In this document: piece by piece, positions 1 through 11,026 of the stretch
Position numbering within the stretch: the first letter of the stretch is position 1
Layout of the letters: each line of letters starts with the position of its first letter
Origin: Chondrus crispus
Taxonomy: Eukaryota > Rhodophyta > Florideophyceae > Gigartinales > Gigartinaceae
Reading direction: 5' to 3'
DNA length: 64,000 nucleotides
NCBI RefSeq assembly: GCF_000350225.1
Contig: NW_005179298.1
Span: forward strand, 1 to 64,000
Translations under genes and position numbers: made by a program
The notes under the pieces: model-generated
Database searches by the model: none
The model's input: the letters and a program-made list of their open reading frames with translations, nothing else
Told to the model about the DNA's origin: nothing

Positions 1-311
1 AGATGGAATCCTTCATATCGTCTTGCAACCCATTCTTCGATCTGACATAATATTGATAAAAGATACCGCGCGCGGATCGCAAGCCCTTATAAAATGACAA
101 GGGCAACGGCGCCTTCTTCGTCTTTTCAAAAACTACCTGAGGCAGACACCGGACAATGTTGCCTTCAGTCATTCTCCGGGCAACTGAACAAGAACACAAA
201 CCACAGTTTCGCAGTTCGACATGGCCAAATCGTGCGGAACGAGACTACAAGAGTAGCGCTAAACTCCCTAGCAGAAAAATGAATAATTTGGGAGTGCAGC
301 TACAGTGAAAT
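1..311. other. No gene seen
   Basis: No ORF with recognisable content. Short open stretches on both strands show no domain or motif. Confidence 0.3.
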
Positions 312-1250
312 GTGATATTTTTAGCATATTTGAGTCAGAGTGCTCTACCCTCATCCCAAGAGCACACTCCCCCGTGTTCACACATCATCGGCGCCCTGGA
401 TACCATTGCCCCCGCCGTGCCCCCGCTCGACCACGGGCCCGATTCTGCTGCCCTCGGCCTCCCGCTCGCCCTGTTTGGACACGGCGATCGCGTCATTCTC
501 CAGCCGTACGCCTCACTGCCGCTCGTGGCAGAGCTCATTCCGAATCAATCTAGGAGGGCCTGCCGTATAGGCACGTCGCATAACGTGGGCTTGCAACTCT
601 CGTCGACCGCCGCCTCGGCCGCGAAGAAGGCCGCCGCCGCGAAGACGGAGTCTCCGCTCGTGCAGACTGCCCACGCATTTTTGCAAAAGTCTAGCTCCAC
701 GCCGACGCGGCCTTCGGGGAAGCCCACGCCCAAGTAGCAGACGCCGATTCGCCGCTCGAAGAGCTCTTCTGTCCCAGTGTCGTCGACGCCGTCGCCGGGG
801 AATGGAGACACTTGTTGTTTGTCTACGCCCGGGAAACCGTCCCCGGTTCCAAGCGCCCAGACGGCCTCCGCGGAACGGCAGAGTGCCTATTGTGGACGCA
901 CTGGTCAATTTGACGACGGGCAAGGTGTCGGTGTCGGGGAGTATCGACCCGCTGTGTCGCATTACGTGCGTCGAGCGGTGATTCATGCGCGACTTGACTT
1001 TTTCGGCGGGCACGTCGTCGGCGTCTGTCTCGTCGTCGGGGGCGTATGTCGGGCTGGATGACTACATTCGTAGACGGTTGCGTGAGTACCTGAATTTGCT
1101 TTCTGCGATCGGTGGCGTCGGTTGAGGGGGTGCTCGGGGGACCGTTAGGCGGCGAAACTTGGAGCTCTGAAATGGTCGACGAGATGAATGTCTCACAGTT
1201 TGAGCTGTACAATAAGCAGTTTGTCAAGACGTGGATGAAGGCACAGAGGC
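312..1250 (+). other. GC-rich stretch with unassigned, possibly degenerate coding sequence
   Basis: The + strand has a 141-codon open frame (312-737). Past its stop, other frames read like fragments of one conserved protein, for example GRVPIVDALVNLTTGKVSVS around 880-930, then after a stop a stretch ending YVGLDDYIRRRLREYLNLL near 1040-1100, and EMVDEMNVSQFELYNKQFV near 1170-1225. The pieces lie in different frames with stops between them, so this is either a decayed gene or a multi-exon gene whose exons I cannot join. I do not recognise the family. The opposite-strand open frames here are arginine-rich and look like shadows. Confidence 0.2.
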
Positions 1251-1948
1251 CGGGAGCGCGACGGCTTCGAGCGGCACGGGCGAGCCGAGGACGCGCCGTT
1301 GCGACTGCAGGCTGGAAAGGGAGGCCAATTTTGGAGGGAGCGGGGGTGGGCGCGGTGTGGACGGTCGGGTCGCGAGCGGGCGTAGCGCTTGCGCGGCGGT
1401 ATAGATACGGCAGCGGCGGCCGACGCGCCGGCGGCCGATGGCAAGCGCGCGGGCGACGCCAAACGGACGGGCGTCGGTGAGGTGGGCGGGCTACCCGGGC
1501 AGGAGCTGCAGCAGGCGTGGTCGAAGCGATGCGGGCGGGCGCAGTGACAAGCCCCCAGGGAGTCTCCGGGAATTAATTTTTGTGTCATAGTCATATTTTT
1601 CTTTTTGTACACTCGCTCTGCAGGCGGTCTGTGTCCAGCGCGCGGCACACCAACGCGCAGCGCAGCGCAACGGGATGTGATTTTTTATGTAATAAGGATA
1701 TTTATTTCCATGGATCAGTATTATGACTCGGGCATACGTGCCACGCCGCGTGAGCGTGTGGCAAGTGAACAGCCTGCGCTCTCCCCAAAAACGGATCGCT
1801 CGCCATCCTCTCTTGCACCTCCCCCAGTCGTTCTTCTCTTCCTTCTCCCGCCTTCACCCCTAGGGGCGGATTCGGGTGGTGATATTTACGCTTCCAATCC
1901 GCATCATCACTGCACTCGCCCACATCTTATCCATTTTCAAGTCCTGCA
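1251..1948. other. No gene seen upstream of the U1-70K relic
   Basis: GC-rich to 1560, then AT-richer. Open frames on both strands are arginine/proline-rich and composition-driven; no domain was recognised. Confidence 0.25.
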
Positions 1949-2558
1949 GTGGTCCCCGCCGCAATGGAAGCTGCAGAGTTGTCCCGCGAGACACCGTCGC
2001 CGCCTCGACCTTCTTCCTCTCTCCTCTCCCCCGAACCCCTCGATACGAAAATGGCTGATGAAAGTGAGAGCAAGCCGGAGACACCCTTTGAAACACCTGC
2101 TCAAAGAAGGCGGCGTGTTCGGAACGCCGCGTTGAAGAAGGCCTCGGAAATCGTTAAAAACGAGAGGAGACCAGTGGGACCCAAAAAGCGACGATTCTGC
2201 AAAGACAAAAACTGCGTATCGCACGCTCTTTGCTGCTAATCTGCCCTTTACCATGGTGGAGAAGTCATTGCAGGATGCATTCGAGGCATATGGCCCTGTG
2301 GCAACTGTTATGCCATTAGATCGAGAGGGAGTTTTGAGAGACTACGCATTTGTTGAGTTTGAACGAGAACGCGATATGAAGATTGCATAGCGAGAAGCGA
2401 ACCGGATGAGGTCAGGAGGCCATCGCATTCTGGTAGATGTGGAAAGGGGTCGAACTGTTAACGGTTGGCTGCCAAACAGGCTAGACGATCCGAACAATGT
2501 GTGCACGAGCAAGCGACGGAGTGAGAGGAGGGAGGCAAGGCCGAGACTAAAACATTAA
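1949..2558 (+). pseudogene. Broken copy of U1 small nuclear ribonucleoprotein 70 kDa (RRM protein)
   Basis: U1-70K binds stem-loop I of U1 snRNA during 5' splice-site recognition in the nucleus. The N-terminal piece (1949-2200) carries the ETPAQRRRRVRNAALKKA stretch that matches the family's ETPAERAER...-type region before the RRM. From about 2202, in the next frame, the RRM follows: RNP2-like LFAANLP, then RNP1-like RDYAFVEF, then the family signature VDVERGRTVNGW. Three things argue that it is broken: a frame change between about 2160 and 2204, an in-frame TAG at 2388-2390 inside the RRM, and a stop at 2556-2558, so the usual RS/RE-rich tail is missing. An intron at the frame change cannot be excluded, but it would not remove the internal stop. 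Family assignment is firm; loss of function is inferred. Confidence 0.75.
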
Positions 2559-2765
2559 GCGACAGGCTCTGAGAAGATGCGATGTCTTCTTCCTATACAA
2601 ATATTTTATGCCCCATCAAGGCGAATTTACATCTACTTGTGTGAGCCTTTCCAACTAGTCACGCACTTCATCAACATGCTGTACGTAATAATTGGCTGAA
2701 GTGCTCTTCCGTTCAACTGTACATGTGTGAACACTAATATTCTTCCCGTCAGCATTGCGATATAT
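2559..2765. other. Short spacer, no gene seen
   Basis: AT-rich spacer between two gene relics with nothing recognisable. Confidence 0.3.
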
Positions 2766-3074
2766 TTATTTAAACATGTCTTCATCGGTTAGGTCGTCAC
2801 CAATAGAACAAACCCAGTCCGGCGCCTCACCCTCGACATCGAAGCGTCTCAACACTTCAGCCACTGCTGCTCCTTTGTGCACCCCTCGCGGTCGAACGTA
2901 AAGGAGTTTTTGCCCCATCAAGACCTCCATCGGACTGCCGTGTAGCACCTCCTCGAGCGCTTGCCGAGCATCATGTGCTCGACTGACTGCGAGATTGCAT
3001 ATAGCTGGCATCTCTGAAATGCCAGCTATATGCAATCTCTTTCTGCGACATTGCCTCCGCACTTCATGGGTCAA
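2766..3074 (-). pseudogene. C-terminal fragment of trehalose-6-phosphate phosphatase (HAD domain)
   Basis: TPP, or the TPP domain of TPS/TPP proteins, removes phosphate from trehalose 6-phosphate. The minus-strand frame shows the end of the HAD fold: VRPRGVHKGAAVAEVLRRF, the conserved K-G after the v.P.gv segment, then WVCSIGDDLTDEDMF, the DD-containing HAD motif IV typical of TPP. It stops at the methionine-phenylalanine where the family continues for further residues. Upstream homology ends abruptly at about 2990, exactly where a perfect inverted repeat begins, so the 20 or so residues before it are probably not TPP. Only about 75 residues of the domain remain; this is a fragment, not a gene. 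Confidence 0.65.
2991..3039. repeat. Perfect inverted repeat: 21-bp arms, 7-nt loop
   Basis: Positions 2991-3011 and 3019-3039 are exact reverse complements with a 7-nt spacer (CTCTGAA). The hairpin sits at the breakpoint of the trehalose-phosphatase fragment. Confidence 0.9.
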
Positions 3075-3339
3075 GATTGTCGAATCTGTAGTTCATCGAC
3101 ATAAAGGTAGAGGAGATTGATCTACATCATGACTCCAAGGAATTATTCACTCTTTGAAACCGTGAATTTTACAGTTTCACAAAAATTACACACTTTGCTG
3201 CAGTGCGCAAAGAATAAATATACTTTCCCGAATTGGCGACCTGTGTATAAAAGCCATAAATAGGCTTAAATTCGGCTTAGGCAATATTCAAACGCAGTTC
3301 TTTTTAAGAAGGAAAAATCTTTTTAATAACCAATCACTG
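3075..3339. other. AT-rich spacer before the methyltransferase gene
   Basis: Contains TATAAA-like sequence near 3245 (TGTATAAAAGCC), which could be a core promoter for the + strand gene downstream. No coding content and no terminal inverted repeat were recognised. Confidence 0.25.
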
Positions 3340-6058
3340 TTGTACCCCGAACGGATCTTGTCACCATCACCCAAATGTCTGAGTGGTGCAAGAGTGCTGC
3401 AATTGGCCCCCTCCGCGCGTAGAGGACGCGTCACCGTGGGTTGGAGTACTCTTCAAGTGGAAATATTGCGTGGAAACCTCAAGTGGAAACCTAGAAGACC
3501 TAAGCGGTTGCTTTACTGGATTACTCCTTCTCTTGCCGTCCGTTTAAGACACCTCATCGACTATCGCGCACAACGTCTTTTCGTTCTCTACATAAGCCTG
3601 CACTTTTGTTCCGCTCCTCTTACTGCTATCCGTTCCTGTCCCCATCTAAGTATCACACGTGATAAACATGCCTACTCAAGCGAAAACGTCTTCCTTCGGG
3701 AAGCGCCTCAAAGCCATACAGGTAGTGCGAGCAGCCGTAATCCAGCAAACTGGGAACGTGGTACCAAAACTTGGAGATTCGCGGATTGGGTTGAGAATAA
3801 CCTTGAGACCAATGCTGCAAAGAACTACTTACAATCTTTGGGAGCCGAAAATGTATCCGAGGCAGAGGTTCGCAAATCAAAAATGAATCAACGTCAAGTC
3901 GCACAAGTCTATGCAATCGTGCAGGCGCTTTTTGGTTGCGGGAGAGGCAATGATACTACACCCTGGCAAAACTTCGAAATCATAAGCGACATTAACGGCG
4001 ACAGCTTCAATGCTAGAGGTCTTCAGTGTACGTTTTTTAGCAACACGAGTTCCAAAAGGAATACTGTGAAAGAGCCACGATTCCTTACTTCGCCCGCAAC
4101 TTCCTTCGAGACAATGATGTTCCTAATCTATGTGGGAGTAGTTATGAACTGTCACACCAGGAAACAAGGATCACCATGTGCCAAGAGAAAGAAGGTATTG
4201 CAGAACTACAAGGTCAATAGGGAGACATCACAGCGTATTGGCTTTGCTGTTCAGCAAGTTATTCGAGCATGGGATTGCAAGGCCAGATATATGGGATTCA
4301 AGAACTGCGAAGAAATGCTATATCCTTACATCCCCTTGACAAGTGACGACCGTGAGTTGTGCTTTACTGTGTTGAGTTCAGGTTTCGCCCACAAAAAACA
4401 GAAGGATACAATCACAGTCAACGCCGGGGCATTCTGTCTCCCCGATGAATGTTCCCCACAAGCATTTGGCCGCGTTCCAGTCGTGGATAATGCTCTCCGC
4501 GAGGCAGCAAAACTTGTTCTGAGTAATATACGCTTCCTCGTGACATCGGATTACTTGTATGAAATGCCTTCCATGGCGAATTGGATGGCTTTGGACAGGT
4601 TCAAGAAAGTTCAGAAAACGATCCCTCCCATCATCGATGGTTATCCGAACGAAATGGTCAATCACGTGAAGAATTCCCTCCCACGACAAGACATAGAGAT
4701 GGTTTCTTCTGTAAACTCCACTGAACAGGTGCGACAAGAAAACATCCTTGCAAGGAGCCTCGCAGTTGTCGCCAGGCGCACGACTGCTTCTAAGTCCGTC
4801 TCACACACCGACTCTGTACAGGCGGTGCGGGAAAGTGAATCGGTGAGTAGTGCTCCAGACAGGTCAGAGTCCCGGGCAGGACGATGGCCTGCACAATCAC
4901 GGACTCTGTCAGTCACGCAGGAGTGTAAAAGTGAAGGCTGTGAGTGTCGAGAAGCTTTAAAGAATGTCTGCAGGGCAATGAACAAGTACGCAAGGACGTA
5001 TAGCTGTACATTCCCAGAGCTATCGCAGGAGGATATCTCATCATGTTCCGAACAAATATTGGAAGGAGTACAGCTGGTGCTTTGTGACCCACCTTACAAC
5101 TACCGAGGAGAGAACAATCTTCCGAATTCAACCCATGACAACCTCAGCAAAAGTGACATGACTGATTGTGTTCGTGAGATCAGTCAGATGCTCCGTGAGG
5201 GTGGACATGCGTTGTGTTCTGCTCTGCATTGCAATTCAAACTCTGGTATGACGCCTTCGCATCGTGTACAGTTGCAGTCAGTTCTGATAATGAAGATGAA
5301 CAAGATGAGGAAGAATCAAATCAAGGCGATGAGGAAGGGCGGTCAGGAACCGAAGACCTCCTAGAAGTGAATCTCCCTGCGGAGCGTCTCCGAATTTTCA
5401 GTGTGGATCCCTCACCAGTGCTTATGGACAGCATGCCGGGTCATTATTACACGAATGCTGCCATCAAGACGACGGCTTTCAGACGAATTTCCGAGATGGC
5501 TGTACATGTCACTAAGAAAGGACTCAATTCGAAGGACGCTTTCGCCCTGGTTAACTACGATAACTTCAACTTCGTCTCTTCCCGCCATCCGGCTTGGACT
5601 AACATTATCGACAACGTTCCGAGAATAGAAGAGGGAGAGAGGCTTAAGCACCCCGACGCCCCGAAGTCAAAGTTCGTCCCGTTGCGACCGGAGCAGAAAC
5701 CTCTACGTCTTCTCATGGAAATCATTTCTGGCTTGACTCAACCGGGTGATTACGTTGTTGATATGTTCAGTGGAACCTTTTCAACTGGAGTGGCTGTCTT
5801 TCGCTCAAAAAGCATCGGAGATTTGTGGAGTGTGAACGGGACCCGGTTGTCTGGCTTGCTGCGACAGAAAACTTGGAGCTGGTCTTTGCTCAGAGTGTTC
5901 TGAACCCATCTTCTGACATCAACATACCACAGTTGGAATCCGCAGCAGAGCTATTGTTGGCTCATAATCCGGCATTTACAAGGGCCGCTGAGAAGGGCTC
6001 ACATTGGAAGCCTCCGAGAGGATGTCCTTACTTTCAACAAGCTCCGGAGCACATTTAA
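3340..6058 (+). pseudogene. Beta-class DNA amino-methyltransferase (N6-adenine/N4-cytosine type), frameshifted, probably fused to the SET domain downstream
   Basis: Such enzymes move a methyl group from S-adenosylmethionine to the exocyclic amine of adenine or cytosine in DNA. The catalytic motif IV DPPYNYRG lies near residue 584 of the first frame (3340-5364). A single-base shift near 5205-5213 restores the family pattern LREGG...VVFCSALQFKLWYDAF. An acidic linker follows, then motif X/I as QKPLRLLMEIISGL...DYVVDMFSGTFSTGVA near 5690-5790. Motif IV before motif I is the permuted beta-class order. A second shift near 5800-5830 continues as RRFVECERDPVVWLAATENL, with an acidic residue where motif II is expected. 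The N-terminal ~550 residues contain no recognised domain, and the true start may be the ATG at 3668, in another frame. A further shift near 6000 joins the frame to the SET-like ORF, so one fused protein is likely. Base specificity cannot be read from the sequence. Confidence 0.65.
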
Positions 6059-6674
6059 GTTCCTAGCCACTAAATTACAAGCACTAAATATGGTGCAAGA
6101 GTGCAAAGGAAAGCCTTTATCAGAGTGGGCGAGGGAATATATGGGAGGCCTTCAAACAGTTCACTGCGAAGATATCATTTTATATGAGTGTATGGTTCTC
6201 GGTTTGATTGAGGCTCCTTCAAAGCACTGGAATGATGGCTCTCCTGGTGTTTTTACGACCAGAACTGTTCGGAGGGGAGAGGTTATATGCCCTGTTTATG
6301 GAACAATCGTTTATAGGGACTTAACAAATCAAAGTCAGTCCACAAAACAATACGGTGAAAACGGTGTACTTGGGTGTACACCTGAAATGTTCCGCAACTG
6401 TTCATATCCGATTGAATTAAGCAAGAGTTTTCGCGGCGTGAGAGAGGTTTACATTGTTCCTGCGCAGTTCGGCGTCGCAAGAAGGATCAGACTGGCTACG
6501 GGGACTGGAGAGGTGGAGGGACACGGATTTCGGAAGGCGGGGACACCGAATGTGTCCCTTTGCTACAGGCCGACAAAGGTAGCTGACCTGAATTTTGTTT
6601 GCGGCCATGATACAGTTTTACATGTCGCAACCACGGATATAGAGGCCGGCGCAGAACTTCTAGTCAGCACATAG
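6000..6674 (+). pseudogene. SET-domain protein segment, likely the C-terminal part of the methyltransferase fusion
   Basis: SET domains methylate lysines, usually on histones, using S-adenosylmethionine. The frame starting with ATG at 6090 is open upstream to about 6000 without a stop, which puts it in continuous register with the preceding methyltransferase once one base is shifted. SET hallmarks seen: GVFTTRTVRRGEVICPVYG (the G-x-G-type N-SET strand), then near the end GTPNVSLCY in place of NHSCxPN, and TVLHVATTDIEAGAELLV (ATxDIxxGEEL-type). The NH pair before PNV is missing (KAGTPNV), so activity is doubtful. The ORF stops at 6672-6674 right after the domain, with no post-SET cysteines. 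An AATAAA lies 39 nt downstream. The transposase gene converges on it from the other side with about 70 bp between stops. Confidence 0.55.
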
Positions 6675-6712
6675 AAGTATTCCGAGTTGTGTAGTAGTGC
6701 TAAAAGCTGTTG

Positions 6713-6718
6713 AATAAA
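6713..6718 (+). terminator. AATAAA polyadenylation-type signal
   Basis: AATAAA 39 nt beyond the SET-ORF stop codon, in the short gap before the convergent transposase ORF end. Position and sequence only; no 3' end data. Confidence 0.4.
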
Positions 6719-6746
6719 GACCAGAGTTCTTGTTCCGCACATATAC

Positions 6747-9700
6747 TTATGCCCGACGTGGCGGATACCCTTCCTTTCGCCCCCATACCTGATAAATTCC
6801 ACCGTCTGGGAGACTCCTGTGTTGTATTGCTGAGTTTGATGTGGATATGAGACACATATGATCGTCGCGTTCTTCGCTCTCCTGTTCGCAGTAGTGCATA
6901 ACTAATGCCTTTCGAACGTAGCTTCCAAGCTCAACCAGCGCTCTTCTTTCCTTTCGTTGTTGTATTAACACGCGGTATCCATCTTCCTCCGCTTCGCACT
7001 CCTTCACTGCGCAATATCGTATTGTTTCCTGACTTTCTTTCCCACGAGCGTCCAGAATCCGGACTTGAAATACGGCTAGCACCATCCAGAACCTTCTGTC
7101 TTGATCATGCTCAGAATCTTTGTTCTCATGAAGGGTGAATGTGAGATCAGGATCCGCGGTCGAAACTACACAAGCCTGCAGGGCTTGAATCACGCTACCA
7201 TAGGATATAGTTACCAGAACGGATGTTTGGTCCCTCTTTTGCCCGTCTGTTACTTTGCACCACTTCGCAGTTCCATATGTATGTACAGTTACGGAATTTC
7301 CAAGCTCCGCCCGGCCACTTCTAAGACATATCTTGTGTTTCCATAAATGCTCTAAAAGCTCCCTTGCTTTCAACAGAAATGCAAGGTCAGATGATTGGAA
7401 CATTTCTGAATATTGACCTCCGTCCGCAGTGTATCCTAAGTTCATAATTCTTGACTTGTCTACGCGCCAGTCCTTCCTACTGAGAGACGATGATAAAAGT
7501 CCTTTCCGATGGAATCGAAGGTTCTGCAGAACAGGAGTTGGGAAGCAGTCCTGAAGCTTTTGTAGTAATCTTCCGGCATCCTGCAGCCCAGAACTGTCGT
7601 AGCCCAAGAGATTCAAAACCGACTTCGCTGACTCAAAGCTCCATCCGTTCTCACTGGTGCCAATGCCTTCAGTCTCAATTGCCAGACGAGTCTTCCAGTC
7701 GTTGGCAAGACGATGTTCCATAGCCTGTAATTGTGAGTTTTTCATATTGGATTGAGCTACCCCCCTCTTCAATGGCTGATGAGCTCTTTCAAACAACAAT
7801 TCTTGTACATGTCTTACACTACCGAACAGTGGCAATGTATGTGTGAAGAACTCCAACAGTCTGTGAAGGTTTGGTTTGTCCAAATGAGTGGAGGCAAAGC
7901 TGTTTGTGCGACACAGCTTATCTACTCGAGATAGGTAACGAAGTGCCATATTCCGAATCTCCAGGAGTCTTTTGGTTCCTCTTTCTTCATTGTGTGTGTC
8001 TATTGACCTCTTACCATCTATTCTTGATTCCGGAAAGTACTGCGTCCTGCTCACGAGAGAGGAAAACAGGTCGAGGAGGTTGAGGGCTTCATCGATAGTA
8101 GCACAGTTTCCGCTCACTCCCTCGCCAGTGATTTTGTGCACGTACCAAGTACACTTCATCGCTCGTGGTGCTACCAAGAGCAGGCAGTACATAGACGATA
8201 TCGTCATTGAATGTAGCACATGCTTGTCATGGTTGATTAGGCTCTCCTGATATATGAGATGTCCATCCTTCAAAGCCACTTTGGCAATCGCCTCAGCAGC
8301 TCTGCGTACATCTTTTGGTAGCATTGTTATATAGAGATTCATGATGTCGCGACCAATCCCGAGGAAAAGATGATCGGGAGCCACAACGCATGAGCGATAC
8401 GAATCGAAAACAGAAGGAACAACCGTTTTCCTACTGCCAAGTACACGAGGTACACGAGCGCGAACGTGTTGTAGTTTTGCAGAGAGTTGATGAAGTGCCT
8501 GCAAACTTGTCTCAAACGTATCTGCGTCATCCATTCCGAGGGCTTTCAACTCTTCCCTGGATAACTTGGATCTCCTCAATGCAGTAGCCCGGTTATCATC
8601 TCTCGCGAAAGATAGATGGTCGGAATGGATGCGGGTCGTGTAACAATGCTTGCTTCCTTGAAGTCGAGACTTTTCGTACCTTCTATAGCTTCAAAAGTGA
8701 TATGGAACTTTGGAGCAGTGCCCTAGTAGGTCCAAAGTGTGGGAGACTGCAGGATAGTCCCCGACGTACCCGTGACATCGAGAAAAAGAACAACCTTCTC
8801 TCCTTCTGCGGTAGTCATCTCAAATCCCTTTTCTGTCCCCTCACTGATATCATCAATAACTGCCGCCAGTACCTCGTTTGTAGATACTCCTGGAGGAGTT
8901 AACCCGATGGGTCTGATGGCTCCGGCTCCGTTGCGGTTCTCCAGAGCCATACCTATTGGCAGGATGTATACACCACCCATGCTTCCCTTTTTTCCAATGT
9001 ACGGCGTAAATCCATCAGAGTACAGAAACATTCTGTACACAACGTACTTTCTTCCATCTTCAAGACGTCCACTGCTCTCCGCATCGACGCGATGGCCCCT
9101 GTCCATCGGATTATCATCCGCAGATACTCGTTTCACTACGATTTTGTCAAACATCTGGTTGTAAACCCCCCTATTCGTGCCAGTGAGATTCGAAACATTT
9201 CTTTCAGAAGATACAACTAAGCTGGTGGCGTAGTCGTCATCACAGTTATGTCTTCTCCACATCCTATACACAAGGAAGGGTGTTTGCGTGGGTTCTTCCG
9301 AATCTTCGGCATCTGGCTGTCCTGGAAGTGCAAGTTCGACGACCATGTCACTGGGAAGGAATGCCCGAAATTCTGGTCTCTTCATTTTCATCCTTTTGGT
9401 ACGCTTTGAATTAGACTGCTCCTGCGGTTCTGTCTAGTTCGGATCATCGTAAACAAAGAAGGAAGATAAAACTGCATCAAAGCTCATGTTTGTTGAGGAC
9501 GTTACTGCAAACTGGGCTTGCATCAATCTGCCCTTCACCGCGTCACTTGTTTCGAACGTGATGTTAAGAAGGAGCCCTTTTCGAAGTTGCACCGTCAAAC
9601 CATCTTCGGTTGGAATCCGATAAACAGATAGACTCCCAGCCCTATCCTTGATTATTGGAGTGTCCTCAATATCCGAGAACCTCGGTATCTCGATTGACGG

Positions 9701-10553
9701 ATCCAAATCATGCCGTCTTCCTTGCACCATCTCCCGCAATTTTGCTGTCGAAAAGTCAAGTTTCGCCCAGTCGCTAGGCCTTACAATCATGGTAGGAGCG
9801 CTGTCCTGTAAGGAATACTTTCCAACGCCAGCCTTCGACCCAGACTTCGAGAAATCCACAGTAAACATTTCTACACGACAAGGAACGAAGAAGTTGGATT
9901 TCGCAAATGGACGAACACGTCTCTTCAGAGTAGATGTACTTGGCAGTTTGAGAGTGAGCTGCCTTTCATTCGGTCTCCAGTTCCTAAAGTTAGCAAGTGT
10001 CTGATACGCAGTCTCGCTGAGACGTGTGCTCCCAGTTGCTGTTATCAGTGATGCAATATTTGCCCAGGTCAATCGAATTCCACCAGAAGCACCGTCCAAC
10101 ATGCTGTCTATCAGCTCTTCGCACCCTTCAGCTTCGTAGACAACGTCCTGCTCAACGCTCAATCCAATGTCTAATCCAGAAATTCGTTCGCTTTCTTCAC
10201 AACGGAGCGTGTCATTTCGTTCGGAGTGAGGACTTAATGGAAGTGGCTCCACGCCGTCATGCATCACGCCTTGTTTTTCTTGGAGGTCGCTTAAAAAGCC
10301 CGTCTTTCAAAAAGGTAGCATAGGATTCTGATTGACGGTCTACTAATTTGAATCCATCCCCTGGACGTTTTGCTGGCTTTGTAGACAGTTGCCTACATGG
10401 CCTTGCTCTTTTTCGATGTCTTTCAAGCTGAGGTTCAGAAGAAGATGGTGCGTGCCCATCCGAAGTAGTCCCTTGTGATGCAACATCTTCGGAACGCTTT
10501 GCATAAGGTCCGCGTATTTTAAGAACCCAACGACTCTTGCTTTGACGCCCCAT
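6747..10553 (-). pseudogene. Tnp2/Plavaka-type DNA transposase, broken by stops and frameshifts
   Basis: One long minus-strand gene in pieces: ATG at 10553, frame to 10257; next frame 10267-9434; the same frame continues past a TAG at 9434-9436 to about 8765; then a third frame to 6747. Family features: KYVVYRMFLYSDGFTPYIG followed by GxIxPIGLTPPG near 9030-8880; after a shift near 8765 the typical YVGDYPAVSHTLDLLGH; an in-frame TGA at 8691-8693 where a cysteine is usual; then RSCVVAPDHLFLGIGRDI (compare VxDPMHNLFLG) and a C-terminal region with LDKPNLHRLLEF...FERAHQPLKR. These are marks of the CACTA/Plavaka transposase group. The N-terminal 350 residues are unassigned. At least two stops and two shifts make this copy dead unless supplied in trans. 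Terminal repeats were not found by eye, so element edges are unknown. Confidence 0.6.
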
Positions 10554-10939
10554 CTGTGACGGTTTCGACCAGGTTTGCCACTGGAAGTGGGGCTGCAGTG
10601 AAGTTTGGCATGGACCTCGGCATTAACAAGACTTCAGCAAGCTTACTGCTCTACAGACGAAAGAAGGTCTTTTGTTACATTTGGCGATGCATACGGTTGT
10701 ACCGTTAATATTAAAGCTTGGTTCAATGAATAGAAACGGTAAGAATGAGATGCTCCTACTCGCATTTTGATGTGATACCGCGCGAAAAAAGCTCAATGGA
10801 TGGCTGTCATTAACGGCAACTATGCCATACCGAATTCGGTAATTTCAAATTGAGATTTCAGAACCTATATTCTGCTATTGACACGTGCCCATGAAAATGT
10901 AACTGATTTTCACTCAGATGCCCTGCTCGAACTCAGAAA

Positions 10940-10971
10940 AGGCGGTAGTTTGATATATCAAACTACCGCCT
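10940..10971. repeat. Perfect 32-bp palindrome
   Basis: Each half is the exact reverse complement of the other with no loop; centre is TGATATATCA. It ends about 400 bp beyond the transposase start codon, so it could mark an element end, but no partner copy was seen on the left side. Confidence 0.85.
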
Positions 10972-11026
10972 ACTGCATATATAGTTCCAGGACCACATCC
11001 AACTCTCTGCACGCCCCTCGTCCGCC

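Noticed and set aside
8691..8693. TGA at a Cys position in the transposase read as selenocysteine or recoding
   Set aside because: Other frame breaks and a TAG occur in the same gene; decay is the simpler account.
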